Source: Trissonchulus latispiculum (Eukaryota > Nematoda > Enoplea > Enoplida > Ironidae). Taken from it: DNA of 64,000 bases. Both the position numbers and the translations under genes were made by a program. Below, in pieces: positions 1 to 10,311 of this stretch. The stretch spans positions 40,396-104,395 of the forward strand of contig JASAND010020063.1 in the NCBI GenBank assembly GCA_030248195.1. The letters run 5' to 3'. The notes beneath the pieces are model-generated. The model was not told where the DNA came from, searched no databases, and was given only the letters and a program-made list of their open reading frames with translations. The number at the start of each line of letters is the position of its first letter. Position 1 is the stretch's first letter.

Positions 1-400
1 TTCGTATCCTTTTTGATTTCAAATTTTTTCTGCCATTTTTCCTTCTCATTCTCAAGTTTTACCCACTTTCATCATCATCACGATCATTCTTCATCCTTTC
101 TTTTTTCCTCATTTTCCTTCTTTCTGTCCTTTTCTTTTCTGCTCTTCATCCTTCCTTTTCCTTTTCCTCGTCTCATCCTTATTTTTGTTTCATCATCACT
201 ATCATTCGTCATTCTTCTTTGTCATCATCATCAATTCATCATCACGATCATTCTTTCTTTTTTCCTCATTTTCCTTCTATCTGTCCTTTTCTTTTCTGCT
301 CTTCATCCTTCCTTTAATTTCTTTCCTTTTCCTCGTATCATCCTTATTTTTGTTTGTTTTTATTCGATATCTTTCTTGGGGATCAAAATAGTAGTCTGAG
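1..400. repeat. CT-rich low-complexity tract with a two-copy tandem duplication
   Basis: Almost pure pyrimidine text rich in TTTTCCT and TCATCATCA. The string CATCATCACG occurs at 73 and again at 237, so a unit of about 164 bp is present twice. The Phe/Ser-rich open frames here are a by-product of composition. Confidence 0.75.
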
Positions 401-779
401 TATGGATAGATATGGCAATTGTGCCCCTCCCTCGTTCTTGACGTTGTCTCAACCGATTAGGTTAGAATCTTGGATGGGATACGGTATTCCGGGACACCTG
501 AGGATCTTCCCTCGGTGTGCTAAAAAGCTTGAAAATTACCATGCTTGAGTTTTGGAACCTAAAAAGTGTACTCGATACGGTGATGCTGCAATCGCTCAAA
601 GATGAAAGTGGCAGATATGGGCTACACTTGAAAGCTCTCATTTCATTGAGTAGATAAAAAGTTAAAGCCAAAGCTGCTAAATGTTGGCAAATTGAAATAT
701 TTCCTTGATGCGAGGAGAATTAATGCAAACTAGCGAAGTTGCGAGAATGGGTTGCCGCGGCATTTTCCCTTTGGGGGGA
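401..779. other. no recognisable feature
   Basis: Mixed-composition DNA without a convincing open frame, splice pattern, RNA gene or repeat copy elsewhere in the window. Confidence 0.4.
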
Positions 780-1380
780 CGGATTTTCAGAAGAATGCAA
801 CAGTATTTTGGTCGTATTTTTCGCTACACGCATTTCCCGAAAATGCCGCAAGCAGAAAAGTTGTTCAGCTCGACGAGCTCTTTCATTTGAGTACCATATT
901 GACCACATTGGAAGAAATTTTTTAAAATCCGGGTTTTCGTGAATTCCCGGATTTTCAGTTTTTCGGCTGTAACTTTCGCTAGACGCATTTCCGGAAAACG
1001 CCGCAAGCAGAAAAGTTGTTCAGCTCGACGAGCTCTTTCATTTGAGTACCATATTGACCACTTTTGAAGAACTTCTTTAAAATCCGGGTTTTCGTGAATT
1101 CCCGGATTTTCAGTTTTCCGGCTGTAACTTTCGGTAGGCGCATTTCCGGAAAATGTCGCAAGCAGAAAAGTTGTTCAGCTCGACGAGCTCTTTCATTTGA
1201 GTACCATATTGACCACTTTTGAAGAACTTTTTTAAAATCCGGGTTTTCGTGAATTCCCAGATTTTCAGTTTTCCGGCTGTAACTTTCGGTAGGCGCATTT
1301 CCGGAAAATGTCGCAAGCAGAAAAGTTGTTCAGCTCGACGAGCTCTTTCATTTGAGTACCATATTGACCACTTTCGGAAA
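780..1380 (+). repeat. 155-bp tandem satellite, about four copies
   Basis: The anchor GCAAGCAGAAAAGTTG starts at 848, 1003, 1158 and 1313, exactly 155 bp apart each time. Each monomer holds the near-palindrome AGCTCG-A-CGAGCT and an AATCCGGGTTTTCGTGAATT segment. Copies 2 to 4 differ at only a few bases. A degenerate leading copy starts near 780 and the last breaks off near 1380. Confidence 0.9.
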
Positions 1381-1718
1381 AATTTTTCAAAATCCGGAAT
1401 TTTCCGGGTCCAATATCTCGAAATCCGTAAATTTTCCGGAAATTTCGATTTCAGTTTCGAAATCAGCGCTATCGAATTACCCTATGACCAACTTTTAAGC
1501 AAAATCGGAGACAAAAAATTTTTACGTTTCCCTTGGTCCCCCCTTACCATTCTAAGAAATTCCGGGATTCGCCATTCCCGAAATCCGGGAAATATCGGAT
1601 TGCCCGCGCTTCAGTCAACACTTCACCCCACCCCAAACCTCCACTGAAAATTTCAGCCCAATCGGGCCACCCTAGCAAAAGTTAGAGGGGGGGACAGGGG
1701 GTGGTAACGAGATGAAGA
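1381..1718. repeat. fragments of dispersed repeats
   Basis: Contains a TTTCCCTTGGTCCCCCCTTA stretch that is also found in the foldback repeat at 7.4-7.8 kb and, diverged, at 47 kb. No gene is seen. Confidence 0.45.
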
Positions 1719-1741
1719 ATAATAATAATAATAATAATAAA
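1719..1741. repeat. (AAT)n microsatellite
   Basis: Seven consecutive AAT triplets. Confidence 0.9.
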
Positions 1742-1869
1742 CGGACATACCCAGATGAAAGGGTTGCCTTTTTTGTGTAAAAAGCGGCAACCCAATAAAA
1801 TTTTTACTTTTGATTTGAGATTCCAATCTCCCCTGTTTGAGATTAAATTCAACAGTCAGCATTGCTAGC

Positions 1870-2010
1870 AACAAACTACTAACACGACTAATCGTATTAT
1901 ATACTAACACTACTAATCGTATTACTACTAACAGTACTAACCGTATTTTATACTAACACTACTAACCGTATTACTACTATTACTACTAACCGGACTACTA
2001 ACGCATGCTT
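1870..2010. repeat. short-period minisatellite (ACTAAC / CGTATTACTA)
   Basis: Irregular repetition of TACTAACACTACTAA and CGTATTA blocks over about 140 bp. Confidence 0.75.
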
Positions 2011-2152
2011 ACTAACAAGAATAGAGCTAGCAGCGCTGGCTAATTAATTTGACAACGTCCCCCATTGAACCAAAAGTTTCGTTACTGTCGTGGCGATGCA
2101 CTTTCCGGGATCCGTGAGTGTGAGTATGGTGCTCCTCTGGCTCTTCCTAGCA

Positions 2153-2280
2153 CCCGTACTTTGGCTGTGGTCTCTGTTTGGCCTGGGCCGGGTATCGCCG
2201 GCTTGTTCCGACGATACCCGGATTCCGACCACTCAGAAGGCTCTTTACGCCCACTGGTAGGAAACGAAAGTGAGTACGGG
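2153..2280 (+). other. self-complementary segment, possible structured RNA or foldback
   Basis: CCCGTACT at 2153-2160 pairs perfectly with AGTACGGG at 2273-2280. Inside, CCGGGTATCG (2188-2197) pairs over 10 bp with CGATACCCGG (2212-2221), leaving a 14-nt loop. The surroundings are not coding-like. It lies about 300 bp upstream of the paired tandem repeat at 2.6 kb but shows no clear sequence similarity to it. Confidence 0.4.
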
Positions 2281-2594
2281 AAGAATGCTAAAGGAGTCCA
2301 TGAGCACCCAAAAAGGATAAACAGAGGTCGTCCGAGCCGATGGGTAGCAATATCTGGGAGTAAATACTATTCACAGAAGCAATCGTGATAATTCGCACAA
2401 TCAGTCGTGTTACAAGCTAAATGAACAAAGGTCGTTACGACGATTCAGTTAATTTGAATTTAATTAAGTTTGCAGTTAAACTAACAAAAATGTGTAACAT
2501 TACTTCACTGAATGCTTAACATAATATATGGCTGATCAGAAAATATGCCTCAATAAATCTCTAGCTTTCAAATTCTGAGGAACAGTAACTGTTG

Positions 2595-2732
2595 GGGTCG
2601 GTATGTCCGGCTGCGGACTAGTTCACTCAGTATCTGTAGATACTTGGGTGAACGAAACGCTGTCCGAGCAGTCGCTGTGGGGAATCGCCTTTCGAGGTGG
2701 TGTGTCCCTGCAGTGGCTTTTCTTACCGACCC
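2595..2732 (+). ncRNA. candidate structured RNA domain, copy 1
   Basis: The ends pair: GGGTCGGTA (2595-2603) with TACCGACCC (2724-2732). Within lie hairpin 1 (GTCCG-GCTG-CGGAC), hairpin 2 (TTCACTC AGTATC closing TGTA, then GATACT T GGGTGAA) and hairpin 3. Hairpin 3 is a 13-bp helix, GTCGCTGTGGGGA against TCCCTGCAGTGGC including G-U pairs, capped by ATCGCCT-TTCG-AGGTGGT. Together this is a compact multibranched fold. I do not recognise an RNA family: it does not resemble spliceosomal RNAs, U3, 5S, Y or vault RNA. The strand assignment is arbitrary beyond the use of G-U pairs on the plus strand. A T-run (TTTT) precedes the closing strand. Confidence 0.5.
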
Positions 2733-3089
2733 TGCTGGATTGAATGTCTCGCTTTAAGCTGTTTAAAAACATGTAGCTTAGCCAACCATCATAAAATTAA
2801 ATAGCTCTATTTCAACACATTTAGTTTTGGTTTGATTCAAAGCCATTATTGAAGATCAGACGAATACTGAAACATAACCTGCTTCAAAACAGTTGCAAAC
2901 ATGGATATATTCCTACGCAGCCATAAAACGGATTGACACGCTGTCGCTGTTGATGATCATGTCATAATGCTCGCTTCTTCTAAGATTGATATTGAAATAT
3001 TGCTGCGAAAAAATGTTCTGAAACATACATAGATATTACCATGCAGTCATAAAACTTGCTACTAAGGTCACGGGAGGCCGCTACAGCTG

Positions 3090-3227
3090 GGGTCGGTATG
3101 TCCGGCTGCGGACTAGTTCACTTAGTATCTGTGGATACTTGGGTGAACTAAACGCTGTCCGAGCAGTCGCTGTGGGGAATCGCCTTTCGAGGTGGTGTAT
3201 ACCTGCAGTGACTTTTCTTACCAACCC
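3090..3227 (+). ncRNA. candidate structured RNA domain, copy 2
   Basis: Same fold as copy 1 and the same length. Structure-preserving changes: hairpin 2 has TTCACTT against GGGTGAA (C-G to U-G), and the helix-3 3' strand has GTGAC where copy 1 has GTGGC (U-G to U-A). Changes that weaken pairing: TACCAACCC in the closing helix and TACCTGC in place of TCCCTGC. Confidence 0.45.
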
Positions 3228-3531
3228 TGCTGGATTGAATGTCTCGCCTTAAACTGTTTAAAAATATGTAGCTTAGCCAACCATCATAAAATTAAATAGC
3301 TCTATTTCAACACATTTAGTTTTGGTTTGATTCAAAAGCCATTATTGAAGATCAGACGAATACTGAAACATGGCCTGCTTCAAAGCAGTTGCAAACATGA
3401 CAATATTCCTACGCATCTATAAAACTGATTGACACGCTGTCTTTGTTGATGATCATGTCATAATGCACGTTTCTTCTGACTTATGCAGTCATAAAACTGG
3501 CTACTAAGGTCACGGGAGGCCGCTACAGTTG

Positions 3532-3670
3532 GGGTCGGTATGTCCGGCTGCGGACTAGTTCACTCAGTATCAGGTGGATACTTGGGCGAACGAAACGCTG
3601 TCCGAGCAGTCGCTGCGGGGAATCGCCTTTCGAGGTGATGTGTACCTGCAGCGGCTTTTCTTACCGACCC
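3532..3670 (+). ncRNA. candidate structured RNA domain, copy 3
   Basis: Closing helix GGGTCGGTA / TACCGACCC intact. Helix 3 carries two wobble-to-Watson-Crick changes relative to copy 1: GCTGCGGGG in the 5' strand turns U-G into C-G, and GCAGCGGC in the 3' strand turns G-U into G-C. Its cap has AGGTGAT, turning U-G into U-A. The hairpin 2 loop carries a 1-nt expansion and GGGCGAA adds one mismatch. Confidence 0.45.
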
Positions 3671-3760
3671 TGCTGGATTGAATGTCTCTTCTTAAGCTGT
3701 TTAAAAACATGTAGCTTAGCCAACCATCATAAAATTAAATAGCTCTAACATATTCCTTTG

Positions 3761-4559
3761 CTGACTACAATAAAAATTCTACAGTTCTTAAATACTTAGA
3801 AATGATTCCTTCTTCATGAAGTAAAATTTTATGAATTTTTTTGCAAACTTAGGTCAGGGCATTCGAAATTGTCCTTAAATTGCTGCATTCTATTATTGTG
3901 CAGTTTGAACAGTTTTTATAACTTAAATAAAACTATGCAGTGTATGTGTATATATAGTAAGATGGAGCTTAGAGCGCAGCCCAGCCCTCTGGATCCCGAA
4001 GCGCAAAAATTCTAAATTTTCTAGCACACTCCCCTTAAACTGACAGAACGTCGTATTTAATAAAATTTGCTGTTTGCACATTAAAGCGGCGCATGGCATA
4101 AATACCGTGGGTAGGTAAGCTGTTGCAGGGTTTTCAAGTTTTTAGAATAACTGGTAAATTTGGGTTTTTAATCTGATATTCCCACTGACTTTTTCAAAAT
4201 TGCTTAGTGCCTGGCCAGTTTGGCAAGGAATTATTTCAGATCCTGTTACCAACTAACTAATAGTTAAATATGTTCAAACTTATGCATGCTAATTTGCGAT
4301 TTCTTTGGTCATTATTATAATGTTAACAGCGCCGAAACTTTTTCGATCCTTGTTATTTTATCTACATTTATTTAGCGTGCTGATTTAGCTTGGTTTTAAC
4401 AGCTCACCAGCGTGACGGGTTTGGTAGCGGAAATATGCTGTAAACTGCGTTCTTGTACTGCAGAAACCTACCGGTCTTTATTCAAGTTAGAAGAATTAAT
4501 TTTCTGGTTAACAGAAAAGTTGCACAAAATAACAGTGTTTCACAGAATGACATTGGATT
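3761..4559. other. no gene recognised
   Basis: AT-rich DNA. A GAGCGCAGCCCAGCCCTCTG stretch near 3971 recurs in altered form near 4800, so this may be the edge of the following repeat. Nothing else supported. Confidence 0.35.
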
Positions 4560-5140
4560 AGTTTTAAGCTGACGGCTCAAATTCCAGGTTGTTGGTTCTC
4601 TACGAGTCCTAAACATTCAAATTTGAGCATAATTACTATTATTTTATTTTTGACATTGGTTGTTTGTACAGCTCTGAGCTTTGTTCCATGTTTGTTATTA
4701 CCGTAGTATGTTGACGTCGTCTTTTAGAATTGGCAGTGTGGATGTAATATTGTGATAAGTGAATCTAAAATTGTGAAAATTGAGTTATTTGGGACCTGGA
4801 GGGCGCAGTCCAGCCCTCTGGGTGGCCGAAATTTTAATTTCCTTTGGCTTGTTGGTGATTTCTTTCCTGCATTGGATTTGCAGTTACCAGCAAAATAGGT
4901 TTTTACGAGTCCTAAGCATATTCAAATTTGAACATAATATCTTATTTCTGACTTTGGTTGTTAGAATTATGTACAACTCTGAATTTTGTTCCATGCTTGT
5001 TATTACCGTAGTATGTTGACGTCGTCTTTTAGAATTGGCAGTGTGGATGTAATATTGTGATAAGTGAATCTAAAATTGTGAAAATTTTTCCTTCCTGTAT
5101 TGGATTTTGAGTTACCAGCAAAATAGGATTTTAGCTGATA
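4560..5140. repeat. imperfect tandem duplication, period about 305 bp
   Basis: TTATTACCGTAGTATGTTGA followed by CGTCGTCTTTTAGAATTGGC occurs near 4695 and again near 5000. The preceding ACGAGTCCTAARCATTCAAA and the TTACCAGCAAAATAGG stretch are also doubled. Confidence 0.8.
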
Positions 5141-5339
5141 TTTAAATAGACTAAACTATAAATTTTGTAGGTAAATTGCAAGCATATATGCTAGGGAAAA
5201 CTTGTCATTTTTGTTTCACTGAAGTTATTATTATGACATGTTGTTAAGATAAATGAAGAAAAGAGAAATAAAGAAAATGGTTAGATAGAAGGTTATAATT
5301 ATGTATGAAGCATCAGTAGGTTATAATTAGGGTGGTGAC

Positions 5340-5784
5340 TAGGGTTGTCCCCGGGTCGTGTAGCGTTCTCCGGGCCCTAGGCCCGGGCCGGAAAATTTTG
5401 AGTTGGGTCCGGCCCGGCTCTGGCTGAAAGCCCGGCCCGCTACCGGGCCCGGTTTTTTAAGCCGGGCCTGCCGGGCTTCCGGGCCTAGCGGGCTTCCGGG
5501 CCTGCCGGGCTCACCGGGCCGGCCTGACTCATCGTGTCTGCCGAGCTCAGTTTGCGAGTATGGGACTTCCTGCGGCCCGGGCTTAGTAGCGGGCCCACGC
5601 TTTGGAGCCCGGGCCTATCACCGGGCCCGGAGATTTGAAGCCGGGCCAAGAAGCGGGCTCGGGCCTTGGGCCGGGCCGGGTAGCGGGCTCCGGGCCTAGT
5701 AGCGGGCCCTGGGCTCCGGGCCCGGCCCGGCTGAAAATTTAGGCCCGGGCGCGGCCCGGTCAATTTCTTATCGGAACAACCCTA
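5340..5784. mobile_element. hAT-like non-autonomous element filled with CCCGGGCC words
   Basis: Begins TAGGGTTGTCC and ends GGAACAACCCTA, giving inverted ends of hAT form (YARNG). It is flanked by perfect 8-bp direct repeats GTGGTGAC (5332-5339 and 5785-5792). The 445-bp interior is almost wholly permutations of CCCGGGCC/GGGCCGGG separated by short spacers such as TAGCGGGC. No transposase frame; the Gly/Pro/Arg-rich open frames come from base composition. Confidence 0.85.
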
Positions 5785-5789
5785 GTGGT

Positions 5790-6870
5790 GACCAGGGCCA
5801 AAATTCAGCGAAAGTTGGTTAAATTTTGGCTTTGCCAAAATACTGAAATTCTTAAACTGAAAATGTTTAATTGCTACAGGGTTAAATTATTAGTTATCGA
5901 ATTAGATCTGTAGAGTGGCTTCTCAGCGCACAGCCGCACATGACGCTGAAATTTTTCAAAAACCAATGTTTTTGCCAAACTTGAGCTGGGAAAATCGTAC
6001 AGCAATTTTTATATTAAGTAAATCCGGCAACAACGTAAGCCATTTTGAAGAAATATTGAAATTCCTGGAATTTTCGTGTAAAGGAAAGGGTGTATTATTG
6101 CCTGAATCTAACTACATAATTTTTATACAGCTAAAAAGATATCGTTCTAGGCAACGTAATGATGTAAAAATCATTTGCCAAAAACAGCCGTTTTTGAAAA
6201 ATGTTTCTTGAGGCATCAGTGGTCATCATCTTTCCTCTGTGAAATTCTGCGTGGGAGTGACTTGACGCGGTGCTCCGAGAATGTGGAGCGTAGCAACAGA
6301 ATAGCGAATTTTGAGTATTGTTTCTTCAAAATTTATAATTTCTTATTGTATTAAATTAAATAAATTAAAACAAAGCGGTGCATAAATTTACTAAGCTTCG
6401 TATTAGCCCGTTTGTGCATGAAGGTGGTGTGATCGATCTTATCTAAGTTTTAGATAATTTGATTTTCACGTAGCTAACAATAAGCAGATGAATAGCTAAG
6501 AAGACGTGACAGCATAATTTGCAGGTTTAGGACAGTCCCCCACAGTCTGAACCAGTCAAAAACTGCTACCGTATCTAAAATGATCTAAGTTTTGGTAGCA
6601 CTCAAATCCTATATATACGACCGTCATTAAACAGATGAATTGAATGGTTAACGTGCATAATCTGCAACACTTTTATTGAATTTGTATAGTAGTGTTGATT
6701 CAAAGCCGGTTTCAGTTTCAGTTTAAATTTCAGTCGGCAAGCTCAAAACCTTAAAAGTTGCTTCTTGTTCCACTGAAAGAGCGAATAACCGGTCAAGTAC
6801 AAAGTAAGCAACATAAAATGCTGGTATAGGTGAATTAAAACGTGCTGAATGTGATAGTTTCCGGAGGATC
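5790..6870. other. no gene recognised
   Basis: AT-rich sequence. A 98-codon open frame at 5915-6211 has no motif I recognise and no splice context, so I do not call it a gene. Confidence 0.35.
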
Positions 6871-6899
6871 CAGTGATCATCTACAAATCAAGCGCGAGA

Positions 6900-7165
6900 G
6901 TTGAACCTGTCAGAACCATTCAAAAGAAGCGAAAACCGACGAATTCGGGTGTCACTGCAAGCAGAATTTTCCTTCCGAAAGAAAACGACGTGTACGCTGA
7001 CTTGACTGCGCAGGCCGGACTAAAACCAGGCGTTGACGCATATCCAGGTTTTTTGTAATACTGTCGGCCGGCACTGGAGCAAGAAGAAGAGTGTAGAAGC
7101 AAAATGGAGGCTAAATGAGGGTATTTATTTTCAAAGAGAACTAGACACGTTCTATAGGACAGGAG
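6900..7165 (+). repeat. dispersed repeat, relative at 46.4-46.6 kb
   Basis: The CTGACTTGACTGCGCAGGCC text, the following AAAACCAG and the GGAGCAAGAAGAAGAGTGTA and GGAGGCTAAATG blocks recur in diverged form near 46420-46610. Function unknown. Confidence 0.55.
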
Positions 7166-7359
7166 AAGTTTAACAGTGAGCTGCATTGGTGGGAGCGTGG
7201 CGTCGTTTAAGCGTAGCTTCTGCGATTTAAAAGCCTCATTTCTTGCTTCTAAGCTTAGTTGTCTTAATTTGTAAATTTGTGATAGTCGATTTCCGGCCAG
7301 TGAGCGAAAAAGTTGTTGGCCGGTGTCGAAAATTCAAAATTTTACTGGCCATGTTAGGC

Positions 7360-7850
7360 ATTTAGGGTCATGGCTCGATTACCCCCACCACTCACAGTCC
7401 TTAAAACTTGTCCAAATGAGCTACGAATTGATATGGGTATGTTTTAGACTACGCTGAGCTCAAATATCGAAAAAATAGATTTCTAAGGGGGGACCAAGGG
7501 AAACCGAAGATTTTTTGTCTTCGAGTTTGCTGAAAAGTTGTATACAGGAGTTTTCGGAGTCGTAGAACACGAATATTAAGTCAGTTTTTCGATTCAGCTT
7601 TTCGTTAGCTAGCTCAGTATAACCTTACATCTTAAGCTTAAATTTTTAGCCGCTTGCTTACCCTTGGTCCCCCCTTAGACATCGAAAAAAATCAAATTTC
7701 GCGAAATCGAAAAAAACAAATTTCGCGAAATCGAAAAATTTTGCGATATTTGAACACTAGATGGTCGAAAACATACCTATGCCAAATCTTAGCTCATTTG
7801 GTCAAGGTTTAAGGATTGAGTGGTGGGAGGGTAATCGAGACAAGACATTT
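7360..7850. repeat. foldback repeat (GATTACCCCCACCACTC ends)
   Basis: The left arm reads CGATTACCCCCACCACTC, then TTGTCCAAATGAGCT. The right arm reads the reverse complement: AGCTCATTTGGTCAAGG, then GAGTGGTGGGAGGGTAATCG. The centre has a GGGGGGACCAAGGGAAACC / CCTTGGTCCCCCC inverted pair. Relatives lie at 22.49-22.8 kb and 46.7-47.9 kb. Confidence 0.75.
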
Positions 7851-7884
7851 TACCGCGCCCATTCTGATTTGTTTGTGCGGAAGA

Positions 7885-8042
7885 TTTGTTAAATTAAGAA
7901 AACCCGACTTTATACGATTTCATGTATATATTGAATAACATATGATGGTTATTACGAAAGTAACAAAAGATATAGATTTTGTAGTATAAGGATAAATCTC
8001 TTCTTAGTCTTTAAATTTAAAGGAAATTCATTCATCTTCACA
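7885..8042 (-). repeat. 3' LTR of BEL/Pao element 1
   Basis: 158 bp; in sense orientation it begins TGTGAAGATGAATG. The pol stop codon falls about 12 nt inside it. Confidence 0.8.
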
Positions 8043-10310
8043 CTCCCAACGAGCAATGGTCTTGATGTTTCTTCGTGCTTTGATGGCTGCTTGTCGGCGA
8101 GAATGTCTTTTCGGGGTTTCTGGACCATTTCCATTGTGAAATATGATAGAGTTATTGTCACCGGAATTCCCCGATTGTCCCCCATTGATCGAATCAGGAC
8201 CGACTATAGGATTTGAATTTCCAGGGCGGGAATTTCCAGGGCTACAGGAATTCCCAGGGCGGGAATTCCCAGGGTTACAGAAATTCCCAGGGCTACAGTG
8301 TACCTTTGATCCCAATCCCTTCCCATCCAAAATCCCTGATTCCTGATTGGATTCAAGTAAATCGCCTGGAATACGATCAGAATTCTTCTCAATGCTATTG
8401 TCATTGAGAGATGCGGTATTGGGTAGGTTCTCAGCAGAACCTTCAGTTCGGCCGAGGTTGGTATTGTTGCGAACCTCGATGGGGTAAAGGTAGGGTAGGG
8501 GTCGTTGAATTTTCCTACCACCCTTCACTTGAACTATAGCCGATCCAATTTTCCCATCATTGCTCACAACAGGTTCGCTGATTCGTCCAATTTTCCACTG
8601 TCCTCGTGGTTGTAGTAATTCTTTTACCAGCACCACATCACCAGCCTTAGGAACGGAATCTACTTGACCTCTTGTGTTTATCTGCTTGTCTTGTTCTCTT
8701 AAGCTGAGCAAATATTCTGCTTTCCACGCTGACCAAAAGGTGTCTAGCATTTTCTGTCCTTTCTTCCACCGACTGAGAAGATCGTTCACTGGATTTCTAC
8801 CTTCTCTATATTCACCAGTCACATCACCGGCAGCTGTAGTTGTGGAAGGATTAAGGTTGATGAAGTGAGCAGGAGTGAGAACTTGCTGACCACAGGCCTT
8901 TTCTGCATCCATGACAGTCAGTGGTCTCGAATTCAATATAGCTTCTACTTCGGTTGTAATCGTCCAAAGTTGTTCAAAAGAAAGCAATCTATTATCAATA
9001 GTCTTCCGTAGGCTTCTTTTTACTGACTTTACCAGACGTTCATAGAATCCGCCCATCCACGGTGCAAATTCCGGAATAAACTTCCATTGTATTCCTCTGT
9101 CGACTAGATAATCCGTTATCTCCGTGTTTGCTTCTTTTGAGGGCTGTGACCATACTCGCTTCAGACCTTTATAGCAAAGTTTAAAATTAGGAGCGTTGTC
9201 AGAAATGATTTGATCTGGCTTCCCTCTTCTTGCTATGAAACGTCTGAGACACATCATAAATTGATCAGCAGTCAAATCTTTAACCAGTTCAAGGTGAATA
9301 GCCCTTGTCACTGCACACGTAAAAATGCAGATCCATGTCTTCGAAGGGTTGCTCTTATCTTTGTAGACATAGAGAGGTCCAATATAGTCGAGACCAGTGC
9401 AAGTAAACGCTGGTTTTTCTTCTACTCTTACTTTCGGTAAAGATGGCATCGGAGGTTGCTTGTAACTGCCACCTTCCCAGTATCTGCAAATTAAGCAGGT
9501 CTTTAATGTTTTCTTTACACATGCTCTTCCACTTGGTATCCAATATTCATTTCGAATTGCAGACAAAGTGTGATTGATCCCGGCATGAGCTAGGTTTCCA
9601 TGGCAATCTTTGATTACCAGAAAGGTGAACCAGGCACTTCTTGGTAACAACTTTGGATTCTTCGCATCGTATCCAAGATCGGCATTGTCGATTCTTCCTC
9701 TACATCTTATGATTCCGTTATTATCCAAAAACAAATTCAATTTTCCAATAATATCCGGCTGTTTTATCTTCTGTCCGTTCAGATAGCTGATAACATCAGG
9801 GAACTGCTGCTTCTGGAGTTGTAATTCCAAAAATCGCTTTGCTTCGAATATTTCTTCGGCACTAAGGATTCCGATTCTTTTAGAAGTCTTCAACAGCTTT
9901 CCTTTAAATCGCAGAATCCATGCAACCGTACGTATCAGCTTCTTCATTGTTGAAAACTTTTCAACATTTATCCAAGAACCAACTTCTGTCTGTGTACATA
10001 AGGTGGGTCCATATGCTGGCTCAGGTGTTAAGTTCTTTATTTGTTTGTTTTCCTCCTGATAGTCATCTTGTCGAGGCCAACTATCTTCAGTTTCTGTTAA
10101 CCAAGCTGGTCCATGCCACCAAAATCTTGAAGTTTCTATTTCTTTTGTCGATTTCCCACGAGTAGGCCAATCAGCAGGATTTTCGTTTGTTGGCACGTAA
10201 GAATAACTGGCATTCTTCAGGTTTCTTATTTCTTGTAAACGGTTTTGAATGAACACATGTTGAATCTTTCTACTGGCAATCCAATGTAGACAGCACTTTG
10301 AGTCAGCACC
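8028..10310 (-). CDS. BEL/Pao pol C-terminal fragment: RNase H tail, integrase, DUF5641-like domain
   Basis: An open frame of about 760 codons running from the LTR edge; the first Met is at 10256, but the frame is open back to the LTR and starts with RNase H text (ADSKCCLHWI; the D is an expected catalytic or near-catalytic residue). Next come the BEL-typical NPADWPTRG and FWWHGPAWL, a zinc-binding integrase head (HGNLAHAGINHTLS, then CLICRYWEGG) and an integrase core with D in TGLDYIGPLY, D in ISDNAPNF and E in PWMGGFYERLVK. The C-terminal domain ends in a PLPYLYPIEV block as in Pao/BEL polyproteins. In a complete element this protein cleaves and inserts the cDNA. Here the frame has no start, gag, protease or reverse transcriptase, so it could act only in trans, if at all. 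No stop or frameshift interrupts the retained part. Confidence 0.9.
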   Translation of the reverse strand, partial: GADSKCCLHWIASRKIQHVFIQNRLQEIRNLKNASYSYVPTNENPADWPTRGKSTKEIETSRFWWHGPAWLTETEDSWPRQDDYQEENKQIKNLTPEPAYGPTLCTQTEVGSWINVEKFSTMKKLIRTVAWILRFKGKLLKTSKRIGILSAEEIFEAKRFLELQLQKQQFPDVISYLNGQKIKQPDIIGKLNLFLDNNGIIRCRGRIDNADLGYDAKNPKLLPRSAWFTFLVIKDCHGNLAHAGINHTLSAIRNEYWIPSGRACVKKTLKTCLICRYWEGGSYKQPPMPSLPKVRVEEKPAFTCTGLDYIGPLYVYKDKSNPSKTWICIFTCAVTRAIHLELVKDLTADQFMMCLRRFIARRGKPDQIISDNAPNFKLCYKGLKRVWSQPSKEANTEITDYLVDRGIQWKFIPEFAPWMGGFYERLVKSVKRSLRKTIDNRLLSFEQLWTITTEVEAILNSRPLTVMDAEKACGQQVLTPAHFINLNPSTTTAAGDVTGEYREGRNPVNDLLSRWKKGQKMLDTFWSAWKAEYLLSLREQDKQINTRGQVDSVPKAGDVVLVKELLQPRGQWKIGRISEPVVSNDGKIGSAIVQVKGGRKIQRPLPYLYPIEVRNNTNLGRTEGSAENLPNTASLNDNSIEKNSDRIPGDLLESNQESGILDGKGLGSKVHCSPGNFCNPGNSRPGNSCSPGNSRPGNSNPIVGPDSINGGQSGNSGDNNSIIFHNGNGPETPKRHSRRQAAIKARRNIKTIARWECEDE

Positions 10311-10311
10311 A

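Larger units (their letters stand above)
2591..3760 (+). repeat. three-copy tandem repeat (period about 495 and 442 bp)
   Basis: The block starting TGGGGTCGGTATGTCCGGCT begins near 2592, 3087 and 3529. The copies continue through AAACATGTAGCTTAGCCAAC and AAATTAAATAGCTCT. Copy 3 breaks off after AAATAGCTCTA at about 3747. Copies 2 and 3 are preceded by the same GGTCACGGGAGGCCGCTACA stretch. The first 138 nt of each copy are far better conserved and more GC-rich than the rest and are annotated separately. Confidence 0.9.

Noticed and set aside
2595..2680. Hammerhead ribozyme in the paired tandem repeat (GAACGAAAC after a long hairpin)
   Set aside because: The required CUGANGA core is absent: the strand before the hairpin reads CTGCGGACTA.
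2591..3760. Known snRNA, snoRNA, 5S rRNA, Y or vault RNA
   Set aside because: None of the diagnostic sequences I know for these is present; the fold is different.
5403..5763. Collagen-like Gly/Pro-rich frames on both strands
   Set aside because: Pure consequence of CCCGGGCC word repetition in a hAT-like element with 8-bp target duplication.
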